Shown piece by piece: positions 23,575-31,997 of a stretch of 64,000 bases of DNA. A program made the translations under genes and the position numbers. Location: positions 313,832-377,831 of the forward strand of contig NZ_LMJE01000009.1 of NCBI RefSeq assembly GCF_001429245.1, written 5' to 3'. The DNA comes from Rhizobium sp. Root274 (lineage in GTDB: Bacteria > Pseudomonadota > Alphaproteobacteria > Rhizobiales > Rhizobiaceae). Within the stretch, counting starts at the first letter, position 1. Each line of letters opens with the position of its first letter. The notes under the pieces are model-generated. The model did no database searches. It was not told the origin of the DNA and worked only from the letters and a program-made list of their open reading frames with translations.

Positions 23575-24669
23575 TCAGTCGTCTTTCCGGAAGAGCAGGC
23601 TGGAATCGCCGTAGGAATAGAAGCGGTAACCGGTCTCGATGGCGTGGGCGTAAGCGCCCCGCATCGTGTCGAGGCCGGCAAAGGCGGAAACCAGCATGAA
23701 GAGCGTGGATTTGGGCAGGTGGAAATTGGTCATCAGCATGTCGACTGCCTTGAAGCGGTAGCCGGGCGTGATGAAGATGCCGGTTGCACCGGACCACGCG
23801 GGGATGTGGCCGTCGTCCTGGGCGGCACTTTCGAGCAGGCGCAAGGACGTGGTTCCGATCGCGATCACCCGGTTTCCGCGTGCATGCACGGCGTTCAGGG
23901 CGGCGGCTGTCGAGGACGAGATATAGCCGATCTCCTCGTGCATCTTGTGCTCGGCGGTATCGTCCGCCTTGACGGGCAGGAAGGTGCCGGCACCGACATG
24001 CAGAGTGACAAAATGGCGTTCGATGCCGGCAGCGTCGAGTTTCGCAAAGAGCTCCGGCGTGAAATGCAGACCAGCGGTCGGGGCCGCAACGGCGCCCTCT
24101 TCGCGGGCGTAGATCGTCTGGTAGTCGGTGCGATCCTGTCCGTCTTCCGGGCGCTTGGCGGCGATATAGGGCGGAAGCGGGATATGACCGACGGTGGCGA
24201 TCGCCTGATCGAGATCGGGGCCCGAGAGATCGAACGCAAGGGTGATTTCGCCCGCCTCGCCCTTCTCGCAGACGGTCGCGACCAGCGAGCCCATCAGGCA
24301 GGCGGCGCTGTCGCCCTGCCCCCTGCCGAAGTCAATGCGGTCACCGGGCTTGATGCGTTTGCCGGGCTTGGCAAAGGCTTTCCATCTGGAGGCGCCAACG
24401 CGCATATGCAGCGTGCAGGAGACGGCGATCTCTTCCGCACCCTCGCGGTGGCGGATGCCTTCGAGCTGCGCGGGGATGACCTTGGTATCGTTGAAGACCA
24501 GAGCGTCCCCTGGCTTCAAGAAAGACGGCAGATCATAGACGTGATGGTCTTCGAGCACGGAATCGGCATCGGGACGAACCACGAGGAAACGCGCATGGTC
24601 GCGCGGGCTTGCTGGCCTCAGCGCAATGTTGTCGTCCGGCAGGTCGAAGTCGAAGAGGTCTACACGCAT
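23575..24669 (-). CDS. queA: S-adenosylmethionine:tRNA ribosyltransferase-isomerase
   Basis: Adds the epoxycyclopentanediol moiety to preQ1 in tRNA, using the ribosyl part of SAM. 364 residues, normal length. Family blocks: [20 protein letters not shown] near the start, [54 protein letters not shown], the [10 protein letters not shown] block and [15 protein letters not shown]. The product is the substrate for QueG/QueH; tgt follows immediately. An upstream terminator at 24710-24741 separates it from the cyclophilin genes. Confidence 0.96.
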   Translation of the reverse strand: MRVDLFDFDLPDDNIALRPASPRDHARFLVVRPDADSVLEDHHVYDLPSFLKPGDALVFNDTKVIPAQLEGIRHREGAEEIAVSCTLHMRVGASRWKAFAKPGKRIKPGDRIDFGRGQGDSAACLMGSLVATVCEKGEAGEITLAFDLSGPDLDQAIATVGHIPLPPYIAAKRPEDGQDRTDYQTIYAREEGAVAAPTAGLHFTPELFAKLDAAGIERHFVTLHVGAGTFLPVKADDTAEHKMHEEIGYISSSTAAALNAVHARGNRVIAIGTTSLRLLESAAQDDGHIPAWSGATGIFITPGYRFKAVDMLMTNFHLPKSTLFMLVSAFAGLDTMRGAYAHAIETGYRFYSYGDSSLLFRKDD

Positions 24670-24709
24670 CGCTGTTCGTCGAGGTTGAGATGGCGGGTTT
24701 AAACGCGAA

Positions 24710-24741
24710 AACCCGCCCGGGTGCCAAGCACCAAGGCGGGC
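24710..24741 (-). terminator. Terminator after the cytoplasmic cyclophilin gene
   Basis: Read leftward, CCCGCC-T-TGGTGC pairs with GCACC-C-GGGCGGG around a short loop and is followed by TTTT. It lies between the cyclophilin stop (24762) and queA (24669), so it should end coaD-cyclophilin transcripts, at least in part. Confidence 0.75.
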
Positions 24742-24761
24742 TTCGAGTGGCTTTAAGCCGA

Positions 24762-25271
24762 TCAGGCGTCGGCGGCAACCTTCATCGACAGGATCGAGTC
24801 GGGGTCGGAGACCGGCTCGCCCTTCTTGATCTGGTCGATGACGTCCATGCCTTCGATGACCTGGCCCCAGACGGAATACTGCTTGTTGAGCCAGGGTGCA
24901 TCGGTGAAGCAGACGAAGAACTGCGAATTGGCGGAGTTGGGGCTCTGCGAGCGGGCCATGGAGCAGGTGCCCCGGACATGCGGGGTCGCGGAGAATTCAG
25001 CCTTCAGGTCCGGCTTGTCGGAGCCGCCCATGCCGGCACGGCCGGGGTTGAAGTCTGCGCCGCCCTTCTTGCCGAACTTGACGTCGCCGGTCTGCGCCAT
25101 GAAATCGGGAATGACGCGGTGGAAAACGACGCCGTCATAGGCGCCTTCGCGAGACAGTTCCTTGATGCGGGCGACATGGCCGGGGGCCAGATCCGGGAAG
25201 AGCGCGATGACGACCTTACCCTTGGTGGTTTCCATCAGGATGGTGTTTTCCGGATCCTTGATCTCGGCCAT
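24762..25271 (-). CDS. Cytoplasmic cyclophilin-type peptidyl-prolyl isomerase
   Basis: A 169-residue PPIase without a signal peptide. Active-site blocks: [17 protein letters not shown] with the catalytic Arg, [19 protein letters not shown], and the W/H region [18 protein letters not shown]. It accelerates proline isomerisation in folding. It is 39 bp downstream of a second, exported cyclophilin gene; the pair, with coaD upstream, forms one leftward unit typical of Rhizobiaceae. Confidence 0.93.
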   Translation of the reverse strand: MAEIKDPENTILMETTKGKVVIALFPDLAPGHVARIKELSREGAYDGVVFHRVIPDFMAQTGDVKFGKKGGADFNPGRAGMGGSDKPDLKAEFSATPHVRGTCSMARSQSPNSANSQFFVCFTDAPWLNKQYSVWGQVIEGMDVIDQIKKGEPVSDPDSILSMKVAADA

Positions 25272-25310
25272 GGTGTTTCTCCTTGGTTGGGGCTTGTCGC
25301 CCGGTAGATA

Positions 25311-25886
25311 TCAGTTGCGGCCGACGGTGACCTTGACCATGCGGTCGGGATCGCTGACTTCGCCATTGCCGCCTTCGCCGCGCTTGATCTTGTCGACATA
25401 TTCCATGCCGGACACGACCTTGCCGACGACCGTGTACTGGCCGTTCAGGAAGCCGCCTTCGGCGAACATGATGAAGAACTGCGAATTGGCGGAGTTCGGA
25501 TCCTGGCTGCGTGCCATGCCGACTGTGCCGCGTTCGAAGGGCACGTTCGAGAACTCGGCCGGCAGGTCCGGCAGGCTGGAGCCGCCAGTGCCGGCGCGCT
25601 GGGCATCGAAGCCGTTTTCCATATCGCCATACTGGACGTCACCGGTCTGGGCCATGAAGCCGTCGATGACGCGGTGGAAGGCGACGTTGTCGTATTCGCC
25701 CGAAGACGCGAGCTTCTTGATCTGGGCAACATGCTTCGGCGCCACGTCCGGCATCAGCTGAATGACAACAGGGCCGTCCTTGAGCTGGATGGTCAGGTAA
25801 TCATCGTTCGACTGGCCCTGGGCGGAGCCGAAACCGACAACGGCAAAGAACAAAGCAGTGGCAATATGGACGAGCTTCATGATCAC
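25311..25886 (-). CDS. Exported cyclophilin-type peptidyl-prolyl isomerase
   Basis: A 191-residue PPIase with a signal peptide ending near SAQGQ, so periplasmic. Blocks: [40 protein letters not shown], and FLNGQYTVVGKVVSGMEYV. It is the periplasmic counterpart of the neighbouring cytoplasmic enzyme (39 bp apart) and probably arose by duplication. It begins 21 bp after coaD ends. Confidence 0.93.
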   Translation of the reverse strand: MIMKLVHIATALFFAVVGFGSAQGQSNDDYLTIQLKDGPVVIQLMPDVAPKHVAQIKKLASSGEYDNVAFHRVIDGFMAQTGDVQYGDMENGFDAQRAGTGGSSLPDLPAEFSNVPFERGTVGMARSQDPNSANSQFFIMFAEGGFLNGQYTVVGKVVSGMEYVDKIKRGEGGNGEVSDPDRMVKVTVGRN

Positions 25887-25907
25887 TCCAGTTCGGGACT
25901 TGCGGGC

Positions 25908-26402
25908 TTAGCGCCCGTATTTGGAATTGAGGGCGGCCAGCACGGGACCGGGTACAAAAGCGCTCACATCGCCCCCCATGGCGGCGATCTGCCGGACCAA
26001 TGTGGCGGTTATGGGCCGGGAGGTGGTGGCGGCAGGCAGAAAGACCGTCTGCAGCTCCGGCGCCATCTCAGCATTCATGCCGGCCATCTGCATCTCGTAA
26101 TCAAAATCGGTGCCATCACGCAGGCCGCGGATGAGGAATTTCGCGCCGGCGCGGCGGGCAGCGTCAATGGCCAGATCAGCAAAGGAGACGACCTCGAGGT
26201 CCCCTGCCCGGTCCGGCAAGACCGTATCGAGCGATGACCGGATCAGGTCGGCCCGCTCTGCGTACGAGAACAGTGGCGTCTTGCCAGGATGGGTGCCGAT
26301 CGCGACGACGAGGTGATCGGCCAGGTTCAGTGCCTGCACGAGCACATCCAGATGACCCTTGGTCATCGGATCGAAGGAGCCAGGATAGAACGCGGTTGCC
26401 AT
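25908..26402 (-). CDS. coaD: Phosphopantetheine adenylyltransferase
   Basis: Fourth step of coenzyme A synthesis: 4'-phosphopantetheine plus ATP to dephospho-CoA. The start is ATG 26402 ([20 protein letters not shown]), the family's usual N-terminus, with the TKGH nucleotidyltransferase motif; the frame is open 12 codons further. Later: [20 protein letters not shown], and the ISSTLVR-equivalent [12 protein letters not shown]. 164 residues, full length. First gene of the leftward coaD-cyclophilin unit. Confidence 0.95.
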   Translation of the reverse strand: MATAFYPGSFDPMTKGHLDVLVQALNLADHLVVAIGTHPGKTPLFSYAERADLIRSSLDTVLPDRAGDLEVVSFADLAIDAARRAGAKFLIRGLRDGTDFDYEMQMAGMNAEMAPELQTVFLPAATTSRPITATLVRQIAAMGGDVSAFVPGPVLAALNSKYGR

Positions 26403-26611
26403 GGATGCCCGATCTTTGGTTTCGACGCCTTTTGTCATGGAAGCCGGCTCATCGCAAGCGTCTTACCCTGGTCGAACCGGTATCTACCGTGCACTTTTCC
26501 GCCGCCTTTTCGCCGTGAACGACCGATGAACGGCGTGTTCAAGGCGGCTTCAGGACGGGACCGGTATTCATGAACCGTGCCTCGAACCAACGATAAGACA
26601 AGGACGTTCCA

Positions 26612-26770
26612 ATGCTCGTTCTCCTGATCACCTCCGCTCTCGCCGCTTCGCTCCTCGTTGAGCTCGGTCTTGCCGTCGTTCGGGATCTTATGGAGGGCGT
26701 GGATGATGATTTTAAAGATGAACGCCAGATGAACAAGGTGTTCAAGAGCACTTCAGGCAGGGTTTGGTAA
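26612..26770 (+). CDS. 52-aa single-span microprotein
   Basis: From ATG 26612 with AAGGA seven bases upstream to TAA 26770. The first 23 residues form one hydrophobic helix (LVLLITSALAASLLVELGLA); the rest is charged (MEGVDDDFKDERQ) with a basic C-terminus. It is one of three consecutive microprotein genes on the plus strand, opposite in direction to coaD and gyrA. No family recognised. The Shine-Dalgarno site and membrane helix argue it is expressed. Confidence 0.55.
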   Translation: MLVLLITSALAASLLVELGLAVVRDLMEGVDDDFKDERQMNKVFKSTSGRVW

Positions 26771-26853
26771 ACCTCTTCCTACACTGCACGGGAACCATTT
26801 CCGCGCACAACCATTTACCGGCAGCGAATGCCGGCTTTTGAAGGACTATCGCA

Positions 26854-27006
26854 ATGCATGACAAAGTTACCCTGATCAACCTCGTCTGGATGATGATGAT
26901 GACTGCCATGGTTGCTACTTCGGCAGCCTTCTATGTCAAGGATAGCAACGACGCCAAGTTTTACGGCCCTCCGATGACCGCCCGCTACCACAGCTTCGGC
27001 CATTAA
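26854..27006 (+). CDS. 50-aa single-span microprotein with a Met run
   Basis: From ATG 26854 to TAA 27006, with AAGGA 12 bases before the start (slightly far). Short N-terminal cytoplasmic tip, then a membrane helix containing four consecutive methionines (LVWMMMMTAMVATSAAFYV), then a polar tail ending in His. Second of three neighbouring microproteins. No family recognised. Confidence 0.5.
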   Translation: MHDKVTLINLVWMMMMTAMVATSAAFYVKDSNDAKFYGPPMTARYHSFGH

Positions 27007-27067
27007 TCGGAAATCAAATCTTCGCCGCTAGAAACTTAACGTCACGCTGAAGAAGAAAGGGAAGACC

Positions 27068-27202
27068 ATGTTTGTAACGCTCACGGTACTCGCCGCTCTG
27101 ATCAGCGGTATGTTTGTCGCCTCGGTCGCCTCGACCATTACGGCGCTCAAGCGCGAAGACCAGGATTTCCGGGCCATGGTGGAGCGCCGCAAGGCCTTCT
27201 GA
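27068..27202 (+). CDS. 44-aa single-span microprotein
   Basis: From ATG 27068 to TGA 27202, with AAGGGAAG ahead. A membrane helix (FVTLTVLAALISGMFVASVA) is followed by a charged amphipathic tail (LKREDQDFRAMVERRKAF). Third of the microprotein set and directly followed by a strong terminator at 27291, so the three genes look like one small transcription unit. Confidence 0.55.
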   Translation: MFVTLTVLAALISGMFVASVASTITALKREDQDFRAMVERRKAF

Positions 27203-27290
27203 GCCCCAATACCAAGCGGTCAAGCCGGTGGATCCACACGCCAGGCCTCACAGAAAACCGCATCGAACTTGATGCAAATACCTCCGTCAA

Positions 27291-27324
27291 AAAGCCCGCT
27301 CGGACATCGTCCGGCGGGCTTTTC
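27291..27324 (+). terminator. Terminator closing the microprotein unit
   Basis: A long hairpin: AAAGCCCGC pairs with GCGGGCTTT and the inner CGGAC with GTCCG around ATC. T-rich sequence follows rightward and A-rich sequence leftward, so it may work in both directions. Confidence 0.85.
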
Positions 27325-27393
27325 GTTGGTCTTGCTATGCCTTGTCCGCCATAAAGGCGGGGTGGCCGGCCCAATCAAGGCCGGCCTTCTGTC

Positions 27394-30213
27394 TTATTCT
27401 GCGCCGGGTTCGCCTTCGCCTGCAGCCTCGCCTGCGGCCGGGGTTTCGACACCCGCTTCGACGCCGGCCTCTGCCGCGGCTTCGCCGTCAACCACTTCAT
27501 CTTCGCCTTCCGGCTCGCTGATCCGTTCAACCGAGACGACCTTCTCGTCCTTGGCAGTGGAGAAGATGGTGACGCCCTTCGTTGCACGGCTGGCGATGCG
27601 GATGCCGTTGACCGGCACGCGGATCAGCTGGCCACCGTCGGAGACCAGCATCAGCTGGTCTTTTTCCTCGACCGGGAAAGCGGCGATGAGTTCGCCGATT
27701 TCTGCCGTCTTCGAGGTGTCGGTGGCGCGGATGCCCTTGCCGCCGCGGCCAGAGGTGCGGAAGTCGTAAGACGAAGAACGCTTGCCAAAACCCTTGACCG
27801 AGACAGTGAGCACGAACTGTTCGCGGGCCTTGAGCTCCTGGTAGCGGTCTTCGGCGAGTTCGCCCTCTTCCGCCACTTCTTCGCCAACCAGTGCGATATC
27901 GTCCTCGTCAACGCCACTCGCACGGCGTTCAACCGCAGAGCGCTTGAGATAGGCCGCGCGTTCCCAGGGCTCTGCATCGACATGGCCGAGAATGGTCATC
28001 GAAATCAGACGGTCGCCGTCCGCCAATGTCAGACCACGCACGCCGATCGAGTTGCGGCCGGCAAAGACACGCACTTCATCAACGGGGAAGCGGATTGCCT
28101 GGCCAAGCGCCGTCGTCAGCAGGACGTCGTCATGCTCGGTGCAGGTTTCGACGCCGAGGATCTCGTCTCCCTCTTCCTCAAGCTTCATCGCTATCTTGCC
28201 GTTACGGTTGACCTGGATGAAGTCGGAAAGCTTGTTGCGGCGAACCGTGCCGCGAGTGGTCGAGAACATGACGTCGAGGTTACCCCAGCTCGTCTCGTCC
28301 TCAGGCAGCGGCATGATCGAGGTGATGCGCTCGCCGGGCTCCAGCGGGAACATGTTGATCATCGCCTTGCCGCGCGAGGTCGGAGTGCCGATGGGCAGGC
28401 GCCAGACCTTTTCCTTGTAGACGATGCCGCGCGAGGAGAAGAACAGCACGGGTGTGTGGGTATTCGCGACGAAAAGACGGGTGGCGAAATCCGCGTCCTT
28501 CATCGTCATGCCGGAGCGACCCTTGCCGCCGCGACGCTGGGCGCGATAGGTCGTCAGCGGCACGCGCTTGATATAGCCGGCATGGGACACGGTCACGACC
28601 ATGTCTTCGCGGGCGATCAGATCCTCGTCGTCCATGTCAGGACCGCCTTCGACGATCTGGGTGCGGCGCGGGGTGCCGAACTCATCTCTGATCGCAGCGA
28701 ACTCGTCCTTCACGATAGTCTGGATGCGGACGCGCGAGGACAGGATGTCGAGATAATCGGAAATCTCGGCGCCGATCTTGTTGAGTTCCTCGTCGATTTC
28801 GTCGCGACCGAGAGCGGTCAGGCGAGCGAGACGCAGTTCGAGGATGGCGCGGGCCTGCTCTTCGGAGAGATTGTAGGTCAGGTCCTCGTTGATGCGGTGG
28901 CGCGGGTCGTCGATCAGGCGGATCAACGATTCCACGTCATGGGCGGGCCAGCGGCGCGTCATCAGCTGCTCGCGGGCGGTGGCCGGATCCGGCGCCTTGC
29001 GGATCAGCGCAATGACTTCATCGATATTGGCAACGGCAATCGCGAGACCCACCAAGACATGGGCGCGTTCGCGGGCCTTGCGCAGCAGATATTTGGTGCG
29101 GCGGCTGACGACTTCCTCGCGGAAGGCGACGAAGGCGCGCAGCATGTCGAGCAGCGTCAGCTGCTCCGGCTTGCCGCCGTTCAGCGCCACCATGTTGCAG
29201 CCGAAGGAGGTCTGCAAAGGCGTGTAGCGATAGAGCTGGTTCAGGATGACGTCGGCATTGGCATCGCGCTTCAGCTCGATGACGACGCGGTAGCCGTCGC
29301 GGTCGGACTCGTCGCGCAGGTCGGAGATGCCCTCGATGCGCTTTTCGCGCACGAGTTCGGCCATCTTCTCGATCATCGTCGCCTTGTTCACCTGATAGGG
29401 GATCTCGGTGATGATGATCTGCTCGCGGTCGCCGCGCATCGGCTCGACGCGGGCCACGCCGCGCATGACGACGGAGCCGCGGCCGGTTTCGTAAGCCGAG
29501 CGGATGCCAGAGCGGCCGAGGATCATGGCGCCGGTCGGGAAGTCGGGACCGGGAATGATCTGCATCAGTTCCGGCAGTTCGATTGCCGGATTGTCGATGA
29601 GTGCCACGCAGCCGTCGAGCACTTCGACGAGGTTATGCGGCGGGATGTTCGTCGCCATGCCGACCGCGATGCCGCCGGCGCCGTTGACCAGCAGGTTCGG
29701 GAATTTGGCGGGAACGACGACCGGCTCCGACATGGTGCCGTCGTAGTTGTCGCGGAAATCGACCGTTTCCTTGTCGAGGTCGTCGAGCAGTGCATGCGCG
29801 ACTTTTTCGAGCTTGCATTCCGTGTAACGCTGCGCCGCCGGCGGATCACCATCAACCGAGCCGAAATTGCCCTGGCCGTCGATCAGCGGCATGCGCAGCG
29901 ACCATGGCTGCGCCATGCGGGCCAGCGCGTCATAGATCGCGGCGTCGCCGTGCGGGTGGTACTTACCCATGACGTCGCCGGTAACGCGGGCGCTCTTGAC
30001 GTATTTCTTGTTCCAGTCGAGACCGAGCTCGTTCATCCCGTAAAGGATGCGCCGATGTACGGGTTTCAAACCATCACGCACGTCGGGAAGTGCACGGCTC
30101 ACGATGACGCTCATGGCGTAATCGAGATAGGACCGCTGCATTTCCTCCATGATGGAAATAGGCTCAATGCCTTGAGGGAACTTGCCGCTGCCGGGAGTGC
30201 TTTGCTCAGTCAA
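27394..30213 (-). CDS. gyrA: DNA gyrase subunit A
   Basis: Breaks and rejoins DNA in negative supercoiling; 939 residues. N-terminal winged-helix domain: [40 protein letters not shown], and the catalytic Tyr in the AQRYTE segment near residue 130. The residue equivalent to E. coli Ser83 is Ala (HGDAAIYD), a natural state in several alphaproteobacteria that lowers nalidixic-acid sensitivity. Asp87-equivalent is present. The C-terminal beta-pinwheel repeats follow, with the GyrA box QRRGGKG near residue 560. An acidic tail of about 40 residues rich in Glu, Ala and Gly ends the protein. Confidence 0.98.
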   Translation of the reverse strand: MTEQSTPGSGKFPQGIEPISIMEEMQRSYLDYAMSVIVSRALPDVRDGLKPVHRRILYGMNELGLDWNKKYVKSARVTGDVMGKYHPHGDAAIYDALARMAQPWSLRMPLIDGQGNFGSVDGDPPAAQRYTECKLEKVAHALLDDLDKETVDFRDNYDGTMSEPVVVPAKFPNLLVNGAGGIAVGMATNIPPHNLVEVLDGCVALIDNPAIELPELMQIIPGPDFPTGAMILGRSGIRSAYETGRGSVVMRGVARVEPMRGDREQIIITEIPYQVNKATMIEKMAELVREKRIEGISDLRDESDRDGYRVVIELKRDANADVILNQLYRYTPLQTSFGCNMVALNGGKPEQLTLLDMLRAFVAFREEVVSRRTKYLLRKARERAHVLVGLAIAVANIDEVIALIRKAPDPATAREQLMTRRWPAHDVESLIRLIDDPRHRINEDLTYNLSEEQARAILELRLARLTALGRDEIDEELNKIGAEISDYLDILSSRVRIQTIVKDEFAAIRDEFGTPRRTQIVEGGPDMDDEDLIAREDMVVTVSHAGYIKRVPLTTYRAQRRGGKGRSGMTMKDADFATRLFVANTHTPVLFFSSRGIVYKEKVWRLPIGTPTSRGKAMINMFPLEPGERITSIMPLPEDETSWGNLDVMFSTTRGTVRRNKLSDFIQVNRNGKIAMKLEEEGDEILGVETCTEHDDVLLTTALGQAIRFPVDEVRVFAGRNSIGVRGLTLADGDRLISMTILGHVDAEPWERAAYLKRSAVERRASGVDEDDIALVGEEVAEEGELAEDRYQELKAREQFVLTVSVKGFGKRSSSYDFRTSGRGGKGIRATDTSKTAEIGELIAAFPVEEKDQLMLVSDGGQLIRVPVNGIRIASRATKGVTIFSTAKDEKVVSVERISEPEGEDEVVDGEAAAEAGVEAGVETPAAGEAAGEGEPGAE

Positions 30214-30407
30214 ATCAGGTCACGATCTCTGTTCGGAATCACTGGGGAATTTATAGCGGAACAGGCGCGCAAGCGCCAATTTTGACCCGGGTTATAAACA
30301 GGCTTTTGCGGCCACGCAAAGGCATTCGGCATATTAGAGCAAGCGGGTCTCTTGCCAGCCGGAGCCGGCTTTGACTTTATGGTCGCCAACCTGCAAGGAG
30401 ACCCACC

Positions 30408-31037
30408 ATGGCCAGCACCGAAACGATGATCAGCGCGCTTACCACCCTGCTGGTCACGGTCGATCCGCCGGGTCTGGCGCCGTTGTTCCTCGGCCTGACG
30501 CAGGGCATGACAGGCGCGCAGCGCCAGCAGGTCGCCGTGCGTGGCGCGGTGATGGGTTTTGCGATCCTCACGGTCTTTGCCCTGTTCGGAGCCAGCATTC
30601 TTGGTGCGCTCGGAATTTCGATGGGGGCGTTCCGCATCGCCGGTGGGCTGATGCTGTTTGCCATCGCCTTCGAAATGATCTTCGAAAAGCGCAACGAGCG
30701 GAAAGAGAAGACGACCGGCGACGCGATCACCAAGGATCACATCCACAACCTCGCGGTCTTTCCGCTCGCCATTCCGCTGATTGCAGGACCAGGCGCCATT
30801 TCGGCGACGGTGCTGATATCCGGCACGATGGACGGCTGGGTCGGCAAGTTGCAACTGATCACAGTCATCGCCGTCGTGCTGGGACTGGTGTTCACTTCGC
30901 TCTACCTTGCCGACAGGCTGAACCGTTTCCTCGGCATCACAGGTCGAGCACTGCTGACCCGGCTTCTGGGTGTGTTGCTGGCGGCGCTTTCGGTGCAATT
31001 CGTGGTGGACGGGATCAAGTCGGCCTTCGGGGCCTGA
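30408..31037 (+). CDS. marC: MarC-family inner-membrane protein
   Basis: A 209-residue polytopic membrane protein with about six spans. Start ATG 30408 with AAGGAG eight bases upstream. Family features: VTVDPPGLAPLFLGLT in the first span region, FALFGASILGALGISMGAFR, the cytoplasmic loop with charged residues (EKRNERKEKT), then FPLAIPLIAGPGAISATVL. The function of MarC is uncertain; older links to antibiotic resistance were not upheld for the E. coli protein. Divergent from gyrA across a 194-bp gap that should hold both promoters. Confidence 0.9.
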   Translation: MASTETMISALTTLLVTVDPPGLAPLFLGLTQGMTGAQRQQVAVRGAVMGFAILTVFALFGASILGALGISMGAFRIAGGLMLFAIAFEMIFEKRNERKEKTTGDAITKDHIHNLAVFPLAIPLIAGPGAISATVLISGTMDGWVGKLQLITVIAVVLGLVFTSLYLADRLNRFLGITGRALLTRLLGVLLAALSVQFVVDGIKSAFGA

Positions 31038-31142
31038 CTTGGGCTTCCGACATTTCACCTGAGAAGACTCTTCGGCCATTGCCCCATTCTCTAATCAGGC
31101 CCTCCCGGTCCTTGCCCTTAGCAACTGCGAGTAGACATTAAA

Positions 31143-31164
31143 AAAGGGAGCCGAAGCTCCCTTT
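31143..31164 (-). terminator. Terminator of ssb
   Basis: Read leftward: AAAGGGAGC, TTCG loop, GCTCCC followed by six T. The UUCG tetraloop and T run make a textbook factor-independent terminator 23 bp after the ssb stop. Confidence 0.92.
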
Positions 31165-31186
31165 GCCAAGTGCTGACCACCCGGGC

Positions 31187-31717
31187 TCAGAACGGGATAT
31201 CATCATCGAGATCGCGCGAAAAACCGCCTGAGGGAGCGCTGCCGCCACGGCTGGCGCCACCGGAGGAACCGCCGCGCGACGGCGCCGGCGAACCGTAGCC
31301 GCCGTCATAACCGCCGCCGAAGTCACCACCCATGTCACCACCGCGCGAGGCCCCGGCGCCATCGCCACGACCGCCGAGCATGGTCAGATTGCCATTAAAG
31401 CCCTGCAGGACGACTTCCGTCGAGTAACGGTCGTTGCCGTTCTGGTCCTGCCACTTGCGGGTCTGGAGCTGGCCCTCGACATAAACCGTGGAGCCCTTCT
31501 TCAGATACTGCTCTGCAACCTTGCACAGGCCTTCATTGAAGATGACGACCTGATGCCATTCGGTCTTTTCCTTGCGCTCGCCGCTGTTCTTGTCGCGCCA
31601 GCTTTCAGACGTCGCGATGCGCAGGTTGGCGATCGGACGGCCGTCCTGGGTCCGGCGGATTTCGGGATCGGCACCGAGATTGCCGATCAGAATGACCTTG
31701 TTGACGCTACCAGCCAT
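31187..31717 (-). CDS. ssb: Single-stranded DNA-binding protein
   Basis: A 176-residue homotetrameric ssDNA-binding protein for replication, repair and recombination. The OB fold spans residues 1-110: [47 protein letters not shown] Gly/Ser/Arg-rich linker leads to the acidic protein-interaction tip DDDIPF. Start: ATG 31717 has AAGGTGAG just upstream; the frame is open three codons further to a GTG that is part of that site. An SOS box lies 125 bp upstream. Confidence 0.97.
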   Translation of the reverse strand: MAGSVNKVILIGNLGADPEIRRTQDGRPIANLRIATSESWRDKNSGERKEKTEWHQVVIFNEGLCKVAEQYLKKGSTVYVEGQLQTRKWQDQNGNDRYSTEVVLQGFNGNLTMLGGRGDGAGASRGGDMGGDFGGGYDGGYGSPAPSRGGSSGGASRGGSAPSGGFSRDLDDDIPF

Positions 31718-31841
31718 GACACTCACCTTACTGCCGCGCCGCCGCGGCGTTCAAACTTCAATCAATTTGCACCTTATCCCATCGCCGACGCGAATGGGCG
31801 CTTCGGGACTGTAATCCACAGAATGTGGCAGGCTTAAAAAT

Positions 31842-31856
31842 GTTCTTTATTTGTTC
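31842..31856. promoter_or_regulatory. LexA SOS box between ssb and uvrA
   Basis: GTTC-TTTATTT-GTTC, an exact match to the alphaproteobacterial LexA operator GTTC-N7-GTTC. It lies in the 280-bp divergent gap, 142 bp upstream of uvrA and 125 bp upstream of ssb, so it likely represses uvrA and perhaps ssb until DNA damage. Confidence 0.88.
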
Positions 31857-31997
31857 TAGTATTTCCGTATGATCCTGTCAACAGAATCGAAATTGCGCAG
31901 TGACTGCCTCTTCCACCTCGACTCGGGGGCAACGTTGACTACATAAGGACAGTTCTCCCAGGAACAGTCCCCTTCCCTTTGCCGATCAGAGCCTGAC

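Noticed and set aside
26403..26611. Possible riboswitch or further gene between coaD and the first microprotein
   Set aside because: No recognisable riboswitch core or ribosome site with a credible frame was seen.
27982..30285. A 767-codon plus-strand open frame opposite gyrA
   Set aside because: It mirrors the gyrA gene; its composition (rich in Asp, Gly, Arg, Val, Ala) is what antisense of high-GC coding DNA gives, and no family pattern is visible.
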